Origin: Terriglobia bacterium
GTDB taxonomy: Bacteria; Acidobacteriota; Terriglobia; Bryobacterales; Bryobacteraceae
Assembly (NCBI GenBank): GCA_003175985.1
Contig: PSRJ01000290.1
Location: 1 to 43,715 of the forward strand
Length of the DNA: 43,715 nucleotides
Direction of reading: 5' to 3'
The translations under genes were made by a program, and so were the position numbers. Positions 15,096-22,447 of the stretch are shown one piece after another. Every line of letters begins with the position of its first letter. Within the stretch, counting starts at the first letter, position 1. The notes under the pieces are model-generated. The model had not been told where the DNA came from. It saw nothing but the letters and a program-made list of their open reading frames with translations, and did no database searches.

Positions 15096-16850
15096 ATGAC
15101 AAAGGTTCCTACGAGAGTGCTTGGATTGCTTGCGCTGCTTCTGTCGCCCATCGCGGCGCAGCAGCCGGCGCGGGATTTCGCTCCGGTGACCGATCAGATG
15201 CTGCAAAACCCCGATCCGGCCGACTGGCTGATGTGGCGGCGCACGCTCAATAGCTGGGGCTACAGCCCGCTCAATCAGATCAATCGCGCCAATGTCGGCA
15301 GATTGAAAATGATCTGGACGCGCGGCATGGGCCCCGGAGTGCAGGAAGCCACGCCGCTGGTGTACCACGGCACTCTTTATTTGCCCAACCCGAGCGACCT
15401 GGTGCAAGCCATCAATGCCGCCACCGGCGACCTGATCTGGGAATACCGCCGCAAGTTGCCCGATGACGTGAACAAATTCTTGATCGTGCCCAGCATCAAT
15501 CGCAATCTTGCCATTTACGGCAACCTGATCATCGATACCAGCGTCGACGACTTCGTCTACGGCCTGGACGCCACCACCGGCAAGCTGGTCTGGGAGAACC
15601 GTATCGTCGATTACCGCGAGGACTCGGCACAGGAAACCTCGGGCCCGATCATCGCCAACGGCAAAATTGTTTCCGGCCGTGGCTGCGAGTTTAAAGCCAC
15701 TCCCAACGGTTGCATCATTACCGCGCATGACGGCAAAACCGGTAAAGAACTCTGGCGCACGCGCACCATCCCCAAGCCCGGAGAACCCGGCAACGAAACC
15801 TGGGGCGATGTTCCCGATGCCAATCGCCGCCACGTCGGCACGTGGATGGTGCCCAGTTTCGATCCGGAATTGAATCTGATCTTCATCGGCACATCGGTCA
15901 CGTCACCAGCGCCGAAATTCTGGCTCGCGGGCAACGACAAGCAGTATCTCTATCACAATTCGACCCTCGCGCTGAATGCCGATACAGGCAAACTCGTCTG
16001 GTATTACCAACACGTCGTGGACCATTGGGATTTCGATCATCCCTTCGAACGCCTGCTGATCGACACGGCAGTATCGCCCGACAAAAACCAGGTGAGCTGG
16101 ATCAATCCCAGGCTCAAGCCGGGCGAGAGAAGGAAGGTGGTTACCGGCATCCCGGGAAAGACGGGCATTGTGTACACGCTCGATCGCCAGACTGGCGAGT
16201 TCCTGTGGGCTACGCCGACGGTGCGGCAAAATGTAGTGGCGAATATCGATGGCGCGACCGGCAAGGTCACGGTGAATCCCGATACCGTATTCAACAAGAT
16301 TGGCGATGAACGTTTCGTCTGCCCCACGGTCAATGGCGGCAAGGATTTTCCCGCCGGCGCATACAGTCCGCTAACCCATACCATGTACTATCCGCTGCAG
16401 AACACTTGCGCCACCGTGACCGCACTGGCCGATAAGCCCTTCACTACAACGCCGTACGACATTCGCAATCGCAATCAGATCGCTCCGGGAACCGACAAGA
16501 TCGGCACCGTGCAGGCGATCTCGGTGGAGACAGGCAAGATCACCTGGAAATACGAACAGCGCGCGGGCATGATGTCGCTCGTAGCCACCGGCGGAGGTCT
16601 CATATTCGGCGGCGACACAAACGGACATTTCCGCGCATTCGATCAGGAGAGCGGAAAGGTGCTGTGGGAGGTCAACCTCGGATCTCCGGTCACGGGTTAT
16701 CCGATCAGTTATGCAGTCAACGGGAAGCAATACATTGCCGTGAGCACCGGCAACTCACTGGTCAGTTCCGGATTGAACACGCTGGCCCCGGAGCTCCACC
16801 CCAGCAATGCCAGCAATATTCTGGTGTTCGCATTGCCCGACCAGAACTAG
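15096..16850 (+). CDS. PQQ-type quinoprotein dehydrogenase, divergent subclass
   Basis: A 584-residue exported beta-propeller (signal VLGLLALLLSPIAAQQ) with tryptophan-docking motifs such as GDLIWEYRR, GKLVWENR, GKELWRTR and GKITWKYE. It lacks the vicinal Cys-Cys pair of alcohol-type enzymes; its cysteines are isolated (RGCEF, PNGCI, FVCP and NTCA). The catalytic region reads DHWDFDHPFERL, with Asp312 and Asp314. A Glu is present at about 198, but the usual GTGN asparagine is replaced (GTSVTSP). The WDxD pattern occurs both in lanthanide enzymes and in membrane glucose dehydrogenases, so it does not settle the metal. The ATG is supported by AAAGGCGAG, although the frame is open upstream to 14799, antisense to the DinB gene. 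The substrate is unknown; no cytochrome or PQQ synthesis genes are nearby. It is convergent with the exporter gene, nine bases apart. Confidence 0.82.
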   Translation: MTKVPTRVLGLLALLLSPIAAQQPARDFAPVTDQMLQNPDPADWLMWRRTLNSWGYSPLNQINRANVGRLKMIWTRGMGPGVQEATPLVYHGTLYLPNPSDLVQAINAATGDLIWEYRRKLPDDVNKFLIVPSINRNLAIYGNLIIDTSVDDFVYGLDATTGKLVWENRIVDYREDSAQETSGPIIANGKIVSGRGCEFKATPNGCIITAHDGKTGKELWRTRTIPKPGEPGNETWGDVPDANRRHVGTWMVPSFDPELNLIFIGTSVTSPAPKFWLAGNDKQYLYHNSTLALNADTGKLVWYYQHVVDHWDFDHPFERLLIDTAVSPDKNQVSWINPRLKPGERRKVVTGIPGKTGIVYTLDRQTGEFLWATPTVRQNVVANIDGATGKVTVNPDTVFNKIGDERFVCPTVNGGKDFPAGAYSPLTHTMYYPLQNTCATVTALADKPFTTTPYDIRNRNQIAPGTDKIGTVQAISVETGKITWKYEQRAGMMSLVATGGGLIFGGDTNGHFRAFDQESGKVLWEVNLGSPVTGYPISYAVNGKQYIAVSTGNSLVSSGLNTLAPELHPSNASNILVFALPDQN

Positions 16851-16859
16851 GAAGCTATA

Positions 16860-18530
16860 TTAACTTTCCCGCCGCATCCAGTTGCGGCTCAGCAGCATCA
16901 CCGGCACGATCGCCAGAAAGATAACTCCGAGCAGCCAGAATGCGTCGATGAAGGCCTTCGTTGTGGCTTCCCGTTGTACCAGGCGATAGACCAGAGCCTG
17001 TGACTGATGGAGCGCCTCTACAGGGCCGGAGCCCCGCCCGATAAACATGCGCGTAGCCCGGTCAACCAGGGTCCGGTAACTGTCGTTAAACAGGTTCACA
17101 TGGCCGGCCAGAACGCTCTGGTGAAACTGCGTGCGCCGCGCCAGCATCGTGGTAACGGTCGCAATCCCGGTGCTCCCGCCAATGTTCCGCGCGAGATTGA
17201 TCAGACCGGTCGCGCTGTTGGCCCTCTCCCTGGGGAGCGAGGAGAAGGCCATGGTGTTTAGCGGAACGAACAGGAAGGCCAACCCCATACTCTGAATGAC
17301 ACGCGCTTCTATAGCCGTGCGAAAATCGATCTGCAGGTTGAAATGAGCCATGTGAAACAGCCCCGCCGCACAGGTCATCAGCCCGAAGATGATTAGCCAG
17401 CGCGGCTCGACGGACGCTTTCGAGAGCAGAGCGCCCACGAGCGGCATCAGCAAAATCACCGCGACACCGCCGGGAGAAAGCACCAAGCCGCTGAGCATGG
17501 CGTTATATCCCATCAATGTCTGCAGGAAGATCGGCAGCAGGACCGTGCTGCCATAGAGCACAAAACCCACCAGGAACATCGTGCTCGTGGCCAGGCAGAA
17601 GTTACGGTCGCGCAGCAGACGCAGATTCACTACGGGCTGGCTATGGCGGAGTTCCCAGAGCACGAAGGAGATCAGCGCCACGCACGCCACCAACGCCGAC
17701 GCCTGGATTAACTGGGAGGCGAACCAGTCTTTGCGTTGTCCCTCGTCCAGAAATACCTCCAGAAACCCCAGACCGGCGGCAATCAAACCCAGCCCGGTAT
17801 AATCCATGCGAAATGTGCCAGGCTTATGGCGCTCCAGGTACGGCGGGTCGAAGATCAGCAACGTAGTCAGCGTTAGGGAAAGGATTCCCACCGGGATGTT
17901 GATCAGAAAGATCCATCGCCAGCTATAGCTATCCGTAATCCAGCCGCCCAGTGTGGGCCCGATGATCGGCGCCAGCACCACGCCCATGCCATAGACCGCC
18001 ATCGCCATTCCCCGTTTCTTCTTGGGGAAACTCTCCACGAGGATGGCCTGCGAGATGGGCTGCATGGCGCCGCCGCCAATCCCCTGAAGCGTCCGGAACA
18101 CAATCAGAAGAGTCAGATTCGGCGCCAGGCCGCACAAGAATGACGCGGCCGTAAAGGTTGCGACGCAAATCATATAGAAGCGCTTCCGCCCGAACAGCGC
18201 CGAAAACCAGCCGGCCAGGGGCAGCACGATCGCGTTGGAAACCAGGTAAGCCGTCAGCACCCACGTGCTCTCATCGATGCTTGAAGCCAGGCTGCCGGCA
18301 ATGTGCGGGAGCGAGACGTTGGCCACGCTGGTGTCCAGCACTTCCATGAAGGTGGCCAGCATCACGGTTAGCGCGATGATCCACGGATTGACGCCGCCCG
18401 GATCCTCCCTGGCGAGGATCTCGGGCGGCTCGAATACAAGGGTGGCGGAGGTGGGTGTGAAATCCTCAGCCGGCGCTGAGACTGTTTGGAGATCCGAACG
18501 ACTCATCGAAGCCGTCGGCGAGTGACTCAA
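16860..18530 (-). CDS. DHA2-family (EmrB-like) multidrug exporter of the MFS
   Basis: A 556-residue inner-membrane transporter with 14 predicted helices. The first helix carries the DHA2 signature (FMEVLDTSVANVSLPHIAGS). The loop-2 motif is WFSALFGRKRFYM, and antiporter motif C is visible in VLAPIIGPTLGGWITD. It would export drugs or metabolites in exchange for protons. The start is probably TTG 18530, with ATG 18506 (MSRSDLQ) as the alternative; neither has a clear Shine-Dalgarno. It lies 27 bases after the DegT aminotransferase on the same strand, so it should be co-transcribed with it. No EmrA-type membrane-fusion partner is adjacent. A product made with the aminotransferase could be its cargo, but this is inference from position only. 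Confidence 0.9.
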   Translation of the reverse strand: MSHSPTASMSRSDLQTVSAPAEDFTPTSATLVFEPPEILAREDPGGVNPWIIALTVMLATFMEVLDTSVANVSLPHIAGSLASSIDESTWVLTAYLVSNAIVLPLAGWFSALFGRKRFYMICVATFTAASFLCGLAPNLTLLIVFRTLQGIGGGAMQPISQAILVESFPKKKRGMAMAVYGMGVVLAPIIGPTLGGWITDSYSWRWIFLINIPVGILSLTLTTLLIFDPPYLERHKPGTFRMDYTGLGLIAAGLGFLEVFLDEGQRKDWFASQLIQASALVACVALISFVLWELRHSQPVVNLRLLRDRNFCLATSTMFLVGFVLYGSTVLLPIFLQTLMGYNAMLSGLVLSPGGVAVILLMPLVGALLSKASVEPRWLIIFGLMTCAAGLFHMAHFNLQIDFRTAIEARVIQSMGLAFLFVPLNTMAFSSLPRERANSATGLINLARNIGGSTGIATVTTMLARRTQFHQSVLAGHVNLFNDSYRTLVDRATRMFIGRGSGPVEALHQSQALVYRLVQREATTKAFIDAFWLLGVIFLAIVPVMLLSRNWMRRES

Positions 18531-18557
18531 CTAAATATTAACAGGTTGCAATATCTT

Positions 18558-19781
18558 TTAGCGCACTGCCGCACGTCTGGCGGCGGAACTCATCTCGGCT
18601 GCATTCTCCACACTGAGCCGGAGCAGGTGGCTAATGGTCTCTACGGCCTCGGCGTCCACAGCGGTGCCTGTGGGCAGCGTCAGGACTCGGCGGCTGAGCC
18701 TCTCGGTCTCCGGGAGTTCTGTCGCGTGACGGGGATTCGAGCGATAGGGCTCCATCCGGTGGCAGCCCGGATAGAAGTAGCGCCGCGCCAGTACGTTTTC
18801 GGCCGCCAAAACCGCCTGCAGCAGGTCCCGGCTGATGCCTGCTGCCTCTTCGTCCACTTCAATTACGACATATTGGTAATTGCGGCGTTCCGACGCATCC
18901 ACCGGATGCAGACACAGCCCGGGGATGCCGGCGAGCAGGCTCTGATAACGCCGGTAGTTGGCCCGGTTGCAGTCGATGAATTCGTCCAGGCTTTCCAATC
19001 CCGTCAGCCCCATCGCCGCCGCGACCTCGCTCATTTTGCCGTTTGTGCCAAGGTGGACCACTTCGTCGTAGTCCGCGAATCCGAAACTGCGCATCAGGCG
19101 GATTCTGGCCGCCAGTTCCCGATCTCCGGTGGCGACCGCGCCCCCTTCAAAAGTGTTGAAGCATTTTGTCGCGTGAAAGCTGAACACTTCCGCCCGTCCG
19201 AAATTCCCGATCATGCGGCCTCGGTGCGAACATCCAAAAGCGTGCGAAGCATCGAAGAGAAGCGCCAGCCGGCGCCGGTTCGCGATCTCCGTGAGCGCCT
19301 CGATCGCGCACGGCTCGCCCCACAAGTGTACGCCGAGAATTCCCGTCGTCTGCGGCGTGATCCTGCTCTCCACTAGCTCGGGATTCAGATGATGGGTCCG
19401 CCGGTCGATGTCGCAGAATACCGGTGTAATGTGCTGCCACTGGAGGGCATGCGCGGTGGCGATGAAGGTGAAGGATGGAACCAGCACCTCACCCGCGAGC
19501 CCCAGCGCGCGTATCGCGATTTCCAGGGCGATGGTCCCGTTGCAGATCGCGATGCACTCAGGCACACCGAGATAGTCCGCTAGCCGCTCTTCGAATTCCT
19601 GTAAAAACGGGCCGCCGTTGGTTAGCCACCTGCGGTCCAGCAGATCGTTGAACCGCGCGAGCAGCCGCTCGCGATTGCCGATGTTCGGTCTGCCCACATG
19701 GAGCGGCTCCGCGAAAGCCGGCCGCCCTCCGAAGATCGCAAGATCGGAAATCGAAGTCTTGGCAGTGCGTAGGCCCGGCAA
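18558..19781 (-). CDS. DegT/DnrJ/EryC1-type PLP sugar aminotransferase
   Basis: A 407-residue PLP enzyme of the family that aminates keto-sugars linked to nucleotides. The PLP lysine is Lys206 in SFHATKCFNTFEGG, and the cofactor-binding Asp177 lies in LLFDASHAFG. NGGPFLQEFE near the N-terminus and FYPGCHRMEPYR near the C-terminus are typical of VioA/DesI-like 4-aminotransferases. The only usable start is TTG 19781, because an in-frame TAA lies four codons upstream. A promoter TTGCGC-18-TAAGCT ends six bases before it, again with no Shine-Dalgarno. Unlike most relatives it is not in a polysaccharide or antibiotic cluster; only an MFS exporter follows. The exact sugar substrate cannot be told from sequence. 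Confidence 0.87.
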   Translation of the reverse strand: MPGLRTAKTSISDLAIFGGRPAFAEPLHVGRPNIGNRERLLARFNDLLDRRWLTNGGPFLQEFEERLADYLGVPECIAICNGTIALEIAIRALGLAGEVLVPSFTFIATAHALQWQHITPVFCDIDRRTHHLNPELVESRITPQTTGILGVHLWGEPCAIEALTEIANRRRLALLFDASHAFGCSHRGRMIGNFGRAEVFSFHATKCFNTFEGGAVATGDRELAARIRLMRSFGFADYDEVVHLGTNGKMSEVAAAMGLTGLESLDEFIDCNRANYRRYQSLLAGIPGLCLHPVDASERRNYQYVVIEVDEEAAGISRDLLQAVLAAENVLARRYFYPGCHRMEPYRSNPRHATELPETERLSRRVLTLPTGTAVDAEAVETISHLLRLSVENAAEMSSAARRAAVR

Positions 19782-19787
19782 GCAAAC

Positions 19788-19817
19788 AGCTTATCGAATC
19801 GACACAAAAATGCGCAA
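19788..19817 (-). promoter_or_regulatory. promoter of the aminotransferase-exporter operon
   Basis: On the minus strand TTGCGC (19817-19812), 18 bases, and TAAGCT (19793-19788). The -10 ends six bases before the TTG start, consistent with a leaderless mRNA. Confidence 0.4.
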
Positions 19818-19858
19818 ATGTCCCATCCGCCGCGCGCGCCTATAACCCTGGTTTGCTC

Positions 19859-20656
19859 TTACTTGCCCGGGTTGAGGCCGCCCTTGATGTGCCCTTCGAG
19901 GAAATCTTTGTTGTTCTCCTCGCAGGAGTATTCCATGATCTCCCAATCCGGGCGCAGATTAAACACTCGCGTATTCTTCCAGGTGCGGGTGAACGTCTTT
20001 GGATCGTCGATGGTTACTTCATACGCAATATGGCCGGCATCTGTGCGCGTGAAACGTTCGACGGTGTGGAGCTGCTCGCTGTGGGGATGGCCGATTGTGT
20101 CCAGTCTGGTTTTGCCATTGAAGTTGATCGTGTCGACTACCAGCGTGTCGCCTTCCCAATGCCCGACCGAATCTCCAAACCAGGTACCGACCTGTTCGCG
20201 GTGCCCGCGTCCATCGATGGGGATCACTTTAAACCAGGTATTCTGCTCGTACAACAGCGCGACATACTTATCGCTCTGCATGATCTGAATGGGATCGGGA
20301 GAGTTCATCGAGCGCATCAGGCCGAATGGCAGGCAACTGCCCGTGTAGTCGCCCTTGGCAGCATCGTAGGATTCCCACTGCTGCTTTCCCCACTCGGTAA
20401 ACGGCAGTTCTTTGCGATCCTTGTTTTTGGCGTCGGCCGGCAGCGTGGAATCGGCCGCCTGCGTCTTCCCGTCGCGAGAGGTAGCGGTCATGTCGGGAAC
20501 ATAGGGCCGCTGCCAAAGCCCGCTCAGATCGGGCTTGCCGTTCAACTTAGGCGCGGGACCGGTTGGCGCGGGCGGCGCCTGCTGGGCCGCCGCAATCGAT
20601 GCCACGGCCAATACAGCCACAACTATACCCATCAGGCCATTCAGACGAATTCGCAT
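19859..20656 (-). CDS. secreted WEGDT-motif protein of unknown function (cluster 1)
   Basis: A 265-residue exported protein (signal IVVAVLAVASIAAAQQ). I know this as an uncharacterised family frequent in acidobacteria. Its marks are PDLSGLW after the signal, a Cys-Leu-Pro (SCLPFG), the strongly conserved GDSVGHWEGDTLVVD, then SEQLHTVERFTR and a late EYSCEENN. No catalytic motif is recognised; the pattern of short beta-strands suggests a beta-rich domain. ATG 20656 has AGGAG ten bases upstream; an earlier in-frame ATG at 20683 lacks one. It is the third gene after two DUF6152 genes on the same strand, separated from them by a hairpin (20685-20728). Two relatives form the cluster at 41.4-43.3 kb. 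Confidence 0.78.
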   Translation of the reverse strand: MRIRLNGLMGIVVAVLAVASIAAAQQAPPAPTGPAPKLNGKPDLSGLWQRPYVPDMTATSRDGKTQAADSTLPADAKNKDRKELPFTEWGKQQWESYDAAKGDYTGSCLPFGLMRSMNSPDPIQIMQSDKYVALLYEQNTWFKVIPIDGRGHREQVGTWFGDSVGHWEGDTLVVDTINFNGKTRLDTIGHPHSEQLHTVERFTRTDAGHIAYEVTIDDPKTFTRTWKNTRVFNLRPDWEIMEYSCEENNKDFLEGHIKGGLNPGK

Positions 20657-20684
20657 AGCAGAAGATCTCCTGTAGAAACACACG

Positions 20685-20728
20685 GGCGAGCCCGTCGGGA
20701 GTCACATCATCGACGCCCGGGGCTCGCC
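20685..20728 (-). repeat. intercistronic hairpin between DUF6152 and WEGDT genes
   Basis: Nine perfectly complementary bases (GGCGAGCCC at 20685-20693 and GGGCTCGCC at 20720-20728) enclose a further possible CGGG/CCCG pair. It lies between the DUF6152 stop and the WEGDT start. Only a weak T-bias follows on the minus strand, so it could be a partial terminator or an mRNA-stabilising hairpin and not a full stop. Confidence 0.55.
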
Positions 20729-20751
20729 TGAATCCTTCGTGAGGCTTGTTC

Positions 20752-21171
20752 TTATTCGGCTCCGCCCTTCCGGGCGGGAGCGCCATCGTCATTCGAGCCG
20801 GCAAAGACTTTCTTGCCATCGGCTAACGTGACCGAGCGTGAATTGCAGGTGTTCGTAGCGTCCTTCGCTTTGAAGCCTTCAATCGTAATCGCGTCGCCGG
20901 TCTTCAGCGAGTTCCTCGTCCAGCCATTCCGCGTCAATGTATTGGGAGGACCACCTTCGCACTGCCAGTTAACAGTTTTGCCGGACTCATCCTTCACGTC
21001 GAGGTAAATCCAGATATGCGGGTTCATCCAATCGACTTTGGTGACCGCGCCTTTCAGCGTGACCGGCTTACTGGAGTCGAACTCCGCCGCAAACGAATGG
21101 TGCGCCAGGGCCGGCGCCGCCGAAATCAGCAGACCGAAACCCGCAACGAATACCGTCAATGTAGCTCTCAT
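20752..21171 (-). CDS. DUF6152 exported protein, copy b
   Basis: A 139-residue exported protein. The signal peptide ends ISAAPALA, directly followed by HHSFAAEFD, so cleavage at AxA would leave His-His at the mature N-terminus. The body carries the DUF6152 pattern GAVTKVDWMNPHIWIYLDV, then NTLTRNGW, a GD in LKTGDAITIEGF and VTLADGKKVFAGS. The order of strands reads like a small OB-fold barrel, which is an inference. Two extra cysteines (WQCEGG and NTCNS) are absent from the other copies. ATG 21171 is supported by GGGAGG nine bases upstream. It lies 39 bases after its tandem paralogue and upstream of a WEGDT gene. The function is unknown. Confidence 0.85.
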   Translation of the reverse strand: MRATLTVFVAGFGLLISAAPALAHHSFAAEFDSSKPVTLKGAVTKVDWMNPHIWIYLDVKDESGKTVNWQCEGGPPNTLTRNGWTRNSLKTGDAITIEGFKAKDATNTCNSRSVTLADGKKVFAGSNDDGAPARKGGAE

Positions 21172-21210
21172 TCCGAAAACCTCCCGATTGAAATTCAAGA
21201 ATACCGAAAT

Positions 21211-21636
21211 CTATTGTCCCTCAGCGGTCGAACCGGCGAAGACCTTACGGCCGTCTGCCAGCGTAACTCTGCGGGCATTGGCCAGATTCGAACCATCCTT
21301 GGCGAGGTAGGCTTCCACCGTGACCACATCCCCCGCCTTCAGAGAATCCCGCCGCCAGCCCTGCCGGGTCAGCACATTCGGGCTGCCCAGCTCAAAATTC
21401 CAGTTTGTCACTCTCCCGTTCTCATCTTTGACATCGACATAGAAACGGGCATGCGGATTCATCCACTCTACCTTCGTGACTGCCCCCTGCACCTGGAGGG
21501 GCTTCTTGGAATCGTATTCGGCTTCAAACGAATGATGCGCCAGGGCCGGCACATTCAATAACGAAAGTCCCAGGCCTAACGCTAAGGCGCCGAACATCGA
21601 TCGCATTGGCAATTTCATGTGGCGTGCAATCTTCAC
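21211..21636 (-). CDS. DUF6152 exported protein, copy a
   Basis: A 141-residue paralogue of the next gene: LNVPALA precedes HHSFEAEYD, then GAVTKVEWMNPHARFYVDV, NVLTRQGWRRDSLKAGD and RRVTLADGRKVFAGS. Alignment by eye shows about half of the residues identical to copy b, so a tandem duplication is likely. The signal peptide again ends just before His-His. GTG 21636 is preferred because AGAGGT lies eight bases upstream; in-frame ATG codons at 21618 and 21606 are alternatives. It is the first gene of the minus-strand cluster DUF6152-DUF6152-WEGDT and is divergent from the YkgJ-type gene. The Ser/His-rich start may bind a metal, but no experiment is known to me. Confidence 0.85.
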   Translation of the reverse strand: MKIARHMKLPMRSMFGALALGLGLSLLNVPALAHHSFEAEYDSKKPLQVQGAVTKVEWMNPHARFYVDVKDENGRVTNWNFELGSPNVLTRQGWRRDSLKAGDVVTVEAYLAKDGSNLANARRVTLADGRKVFAGSTAEGQ

Positions 21637-21655
21637 TCGCGGTTACCTCTGATCG

Positions 21656-21687
21656 CCACAATAGAAAATAACAACACCAAATTGTGG
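21656..21687. promoter_or_regulatory. inverted repeat upstream of the DUF6152 cluster
   Basis: CCACAAT and ATTGTGG are perfect seven-base arms with an 18-base, AT-rich centre (21656-21662 and 21681-21687). It ends about 20 bases before the GTG at 21636, where a promoter is expected, so it could be an operator. Confidence 0.35.
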
Positions 21688-21723
21688 TGGCACAGCCCGG
21701 CGCGAGGAACCTAACAATTCTCG

Positions 21724-21769
21724 GATCAGGTGTATCAATTTGCCTGATCATTGTCAAGGGTGGCAGAAT
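21724..21769 (+). promoter_or_regulatory. promoter with operator-like inverted repeat, YkgJ-type gene
   Basis: TTGCCT (21740-21745), 18 bases, and CAGAAT (21764-21769) form a promoter ending eight bases before ATG 21778. A perfect inverted repeat GATCAGG/CCTGATC (21724-21730 and 21743-21749, 12-base loop) covers the -35, a good place for a repressor. No Shine-Dalgarno precedes the ATG. Confidence 0.4.
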
Positions 21770-21777
21770 GAGCCTGC

Positions 21778-22368
21778 ATGGAGCGGGACCGGGAACTGAT
21801 TCGGATCGTAGATGCAGCCGTGGCGCAAGCCGCACGGAAGAGTGGTTCCTGGCTGCTCTGCCGCCCCGGCTGCTTCGATTGCTGCCTCGGCCCATTCCCC
21901 ATCACGCAGTTGGATGCCGCCCGGCTTCGCAGCGGCTTGGCCGAACTCCGCGCACGTGATCCGGAACGCGCTGCCAGGTTGCAAGAGAGGGTACGAGGGT
22001 GGAACGAACGGATCCGCCGCGACTACCCCGTCAATACCCTTCAGGTGCTCCTTGAAGCGGACGAAGCGGCCGAAAATGAACCCTGCCCGGTGCTGGACCC
22101 GGAGACGGGCACCTGCGATCTCTACGAATTCCGGCCGATTACCTGCCGCACCTTCGGCCCGCCTATGCGGTTTGGATCCGAGTCACTGGCGGTTTGCGAC
22201 CTGTGTTTTCGTGGCGCCAGCGACGCGGAGATCGCCGCCTGTGAAGTCGAAATCGAACCCGGCAACCTGGAAGCTCTGCTGGTCGGCGAACTAGAGGCAC
22301 AAACCGGAGCTTGCGGCGATACGGTTGTGGCCTTTGCGCTGGCTCCCGCTGCCTGTAACTCAACTTGA
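21778..22368 (+). CDS. YkgJ-family cysteine-cluster protein
   Basis: A 196-residue protein of the YkgJ (UPF0153-like) zinc- or iron-binding family. The cysteine pattern is complete: CRPGCFDCC (Cys28, 32, 35, 36), then [22 protein letters not shown], followed by CDLCF. It has no signal peptide and is expected in the cytoplasm. The family's biochemical role is unclear; an Fe-S or zinc site is the usual suggestion. The ATG is set by the frame and the start of the helical N-terminus; the -10 box ends eight bases before it, so the mRNA may be leaderless. The gene is divergent from the DUF6152 cluster and is followed by glnA, but the glnA promoter starts at its stop codon, so it may be a separate unit. 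Confidence 0.87.
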   Translation: MERDRELIRIVDAAVAQAARKSGSWLLCRPGCFDCCLGPFPITQLDAARLRSGLAELRARDPERAARLQERVRGWNERIRRDYPVNTLQVLLEADEAAENEPCPVLDPETGTCDLYEFRPITCRTFGPPMRFGSESLAVCDLCFRGASDAEIAACEVEIEPGNLEALLVGELEAQTGACGDTVVAFALAPAACNST

Positions 22369-22394
22369 CCAGAAGTACTGCCGTGGGATATCCT
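22365..22394 (+). promoter_or_regulatory. glnA promoter
   Basis: TTGACC (22365-22370), 18 bases, and TATCCT (22389-22394), giving a leader of roughly 45 bases before ATG 22448. The -35 overlaps the stop codon of the preceding gene. I see no sigma-54 GG/GC element here, unlike many proteobacterial glnA promoters. Confidence 0.45.
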
Positions 22395-22447
22395 TAGTGC
22401 AATCTGCATTTACGGCAATCCCACTAAATACCCACCGTGGAGGATGG

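Noticed and set aside
15096..16850. Calling the second quinoprotein lanthanide-dependent from WDFD
   Set aside because: The motif also occurs in membrane glucose dehydrogenases, and other ligands differ, so the metal cannot be assigned.
22444..22446. ATG four bases before the chosen glnA start
   Set aside because: It is in another frame and yields an unrelated short peptide; 22448 gives the correct GlnA N-terminus with a good Shine-Dalgarno distance.
22365..22447. Sigma-54 promoter for glnA
   Set aside because: No GG-N10-GC element found; a sigma-70-like pair fits better.
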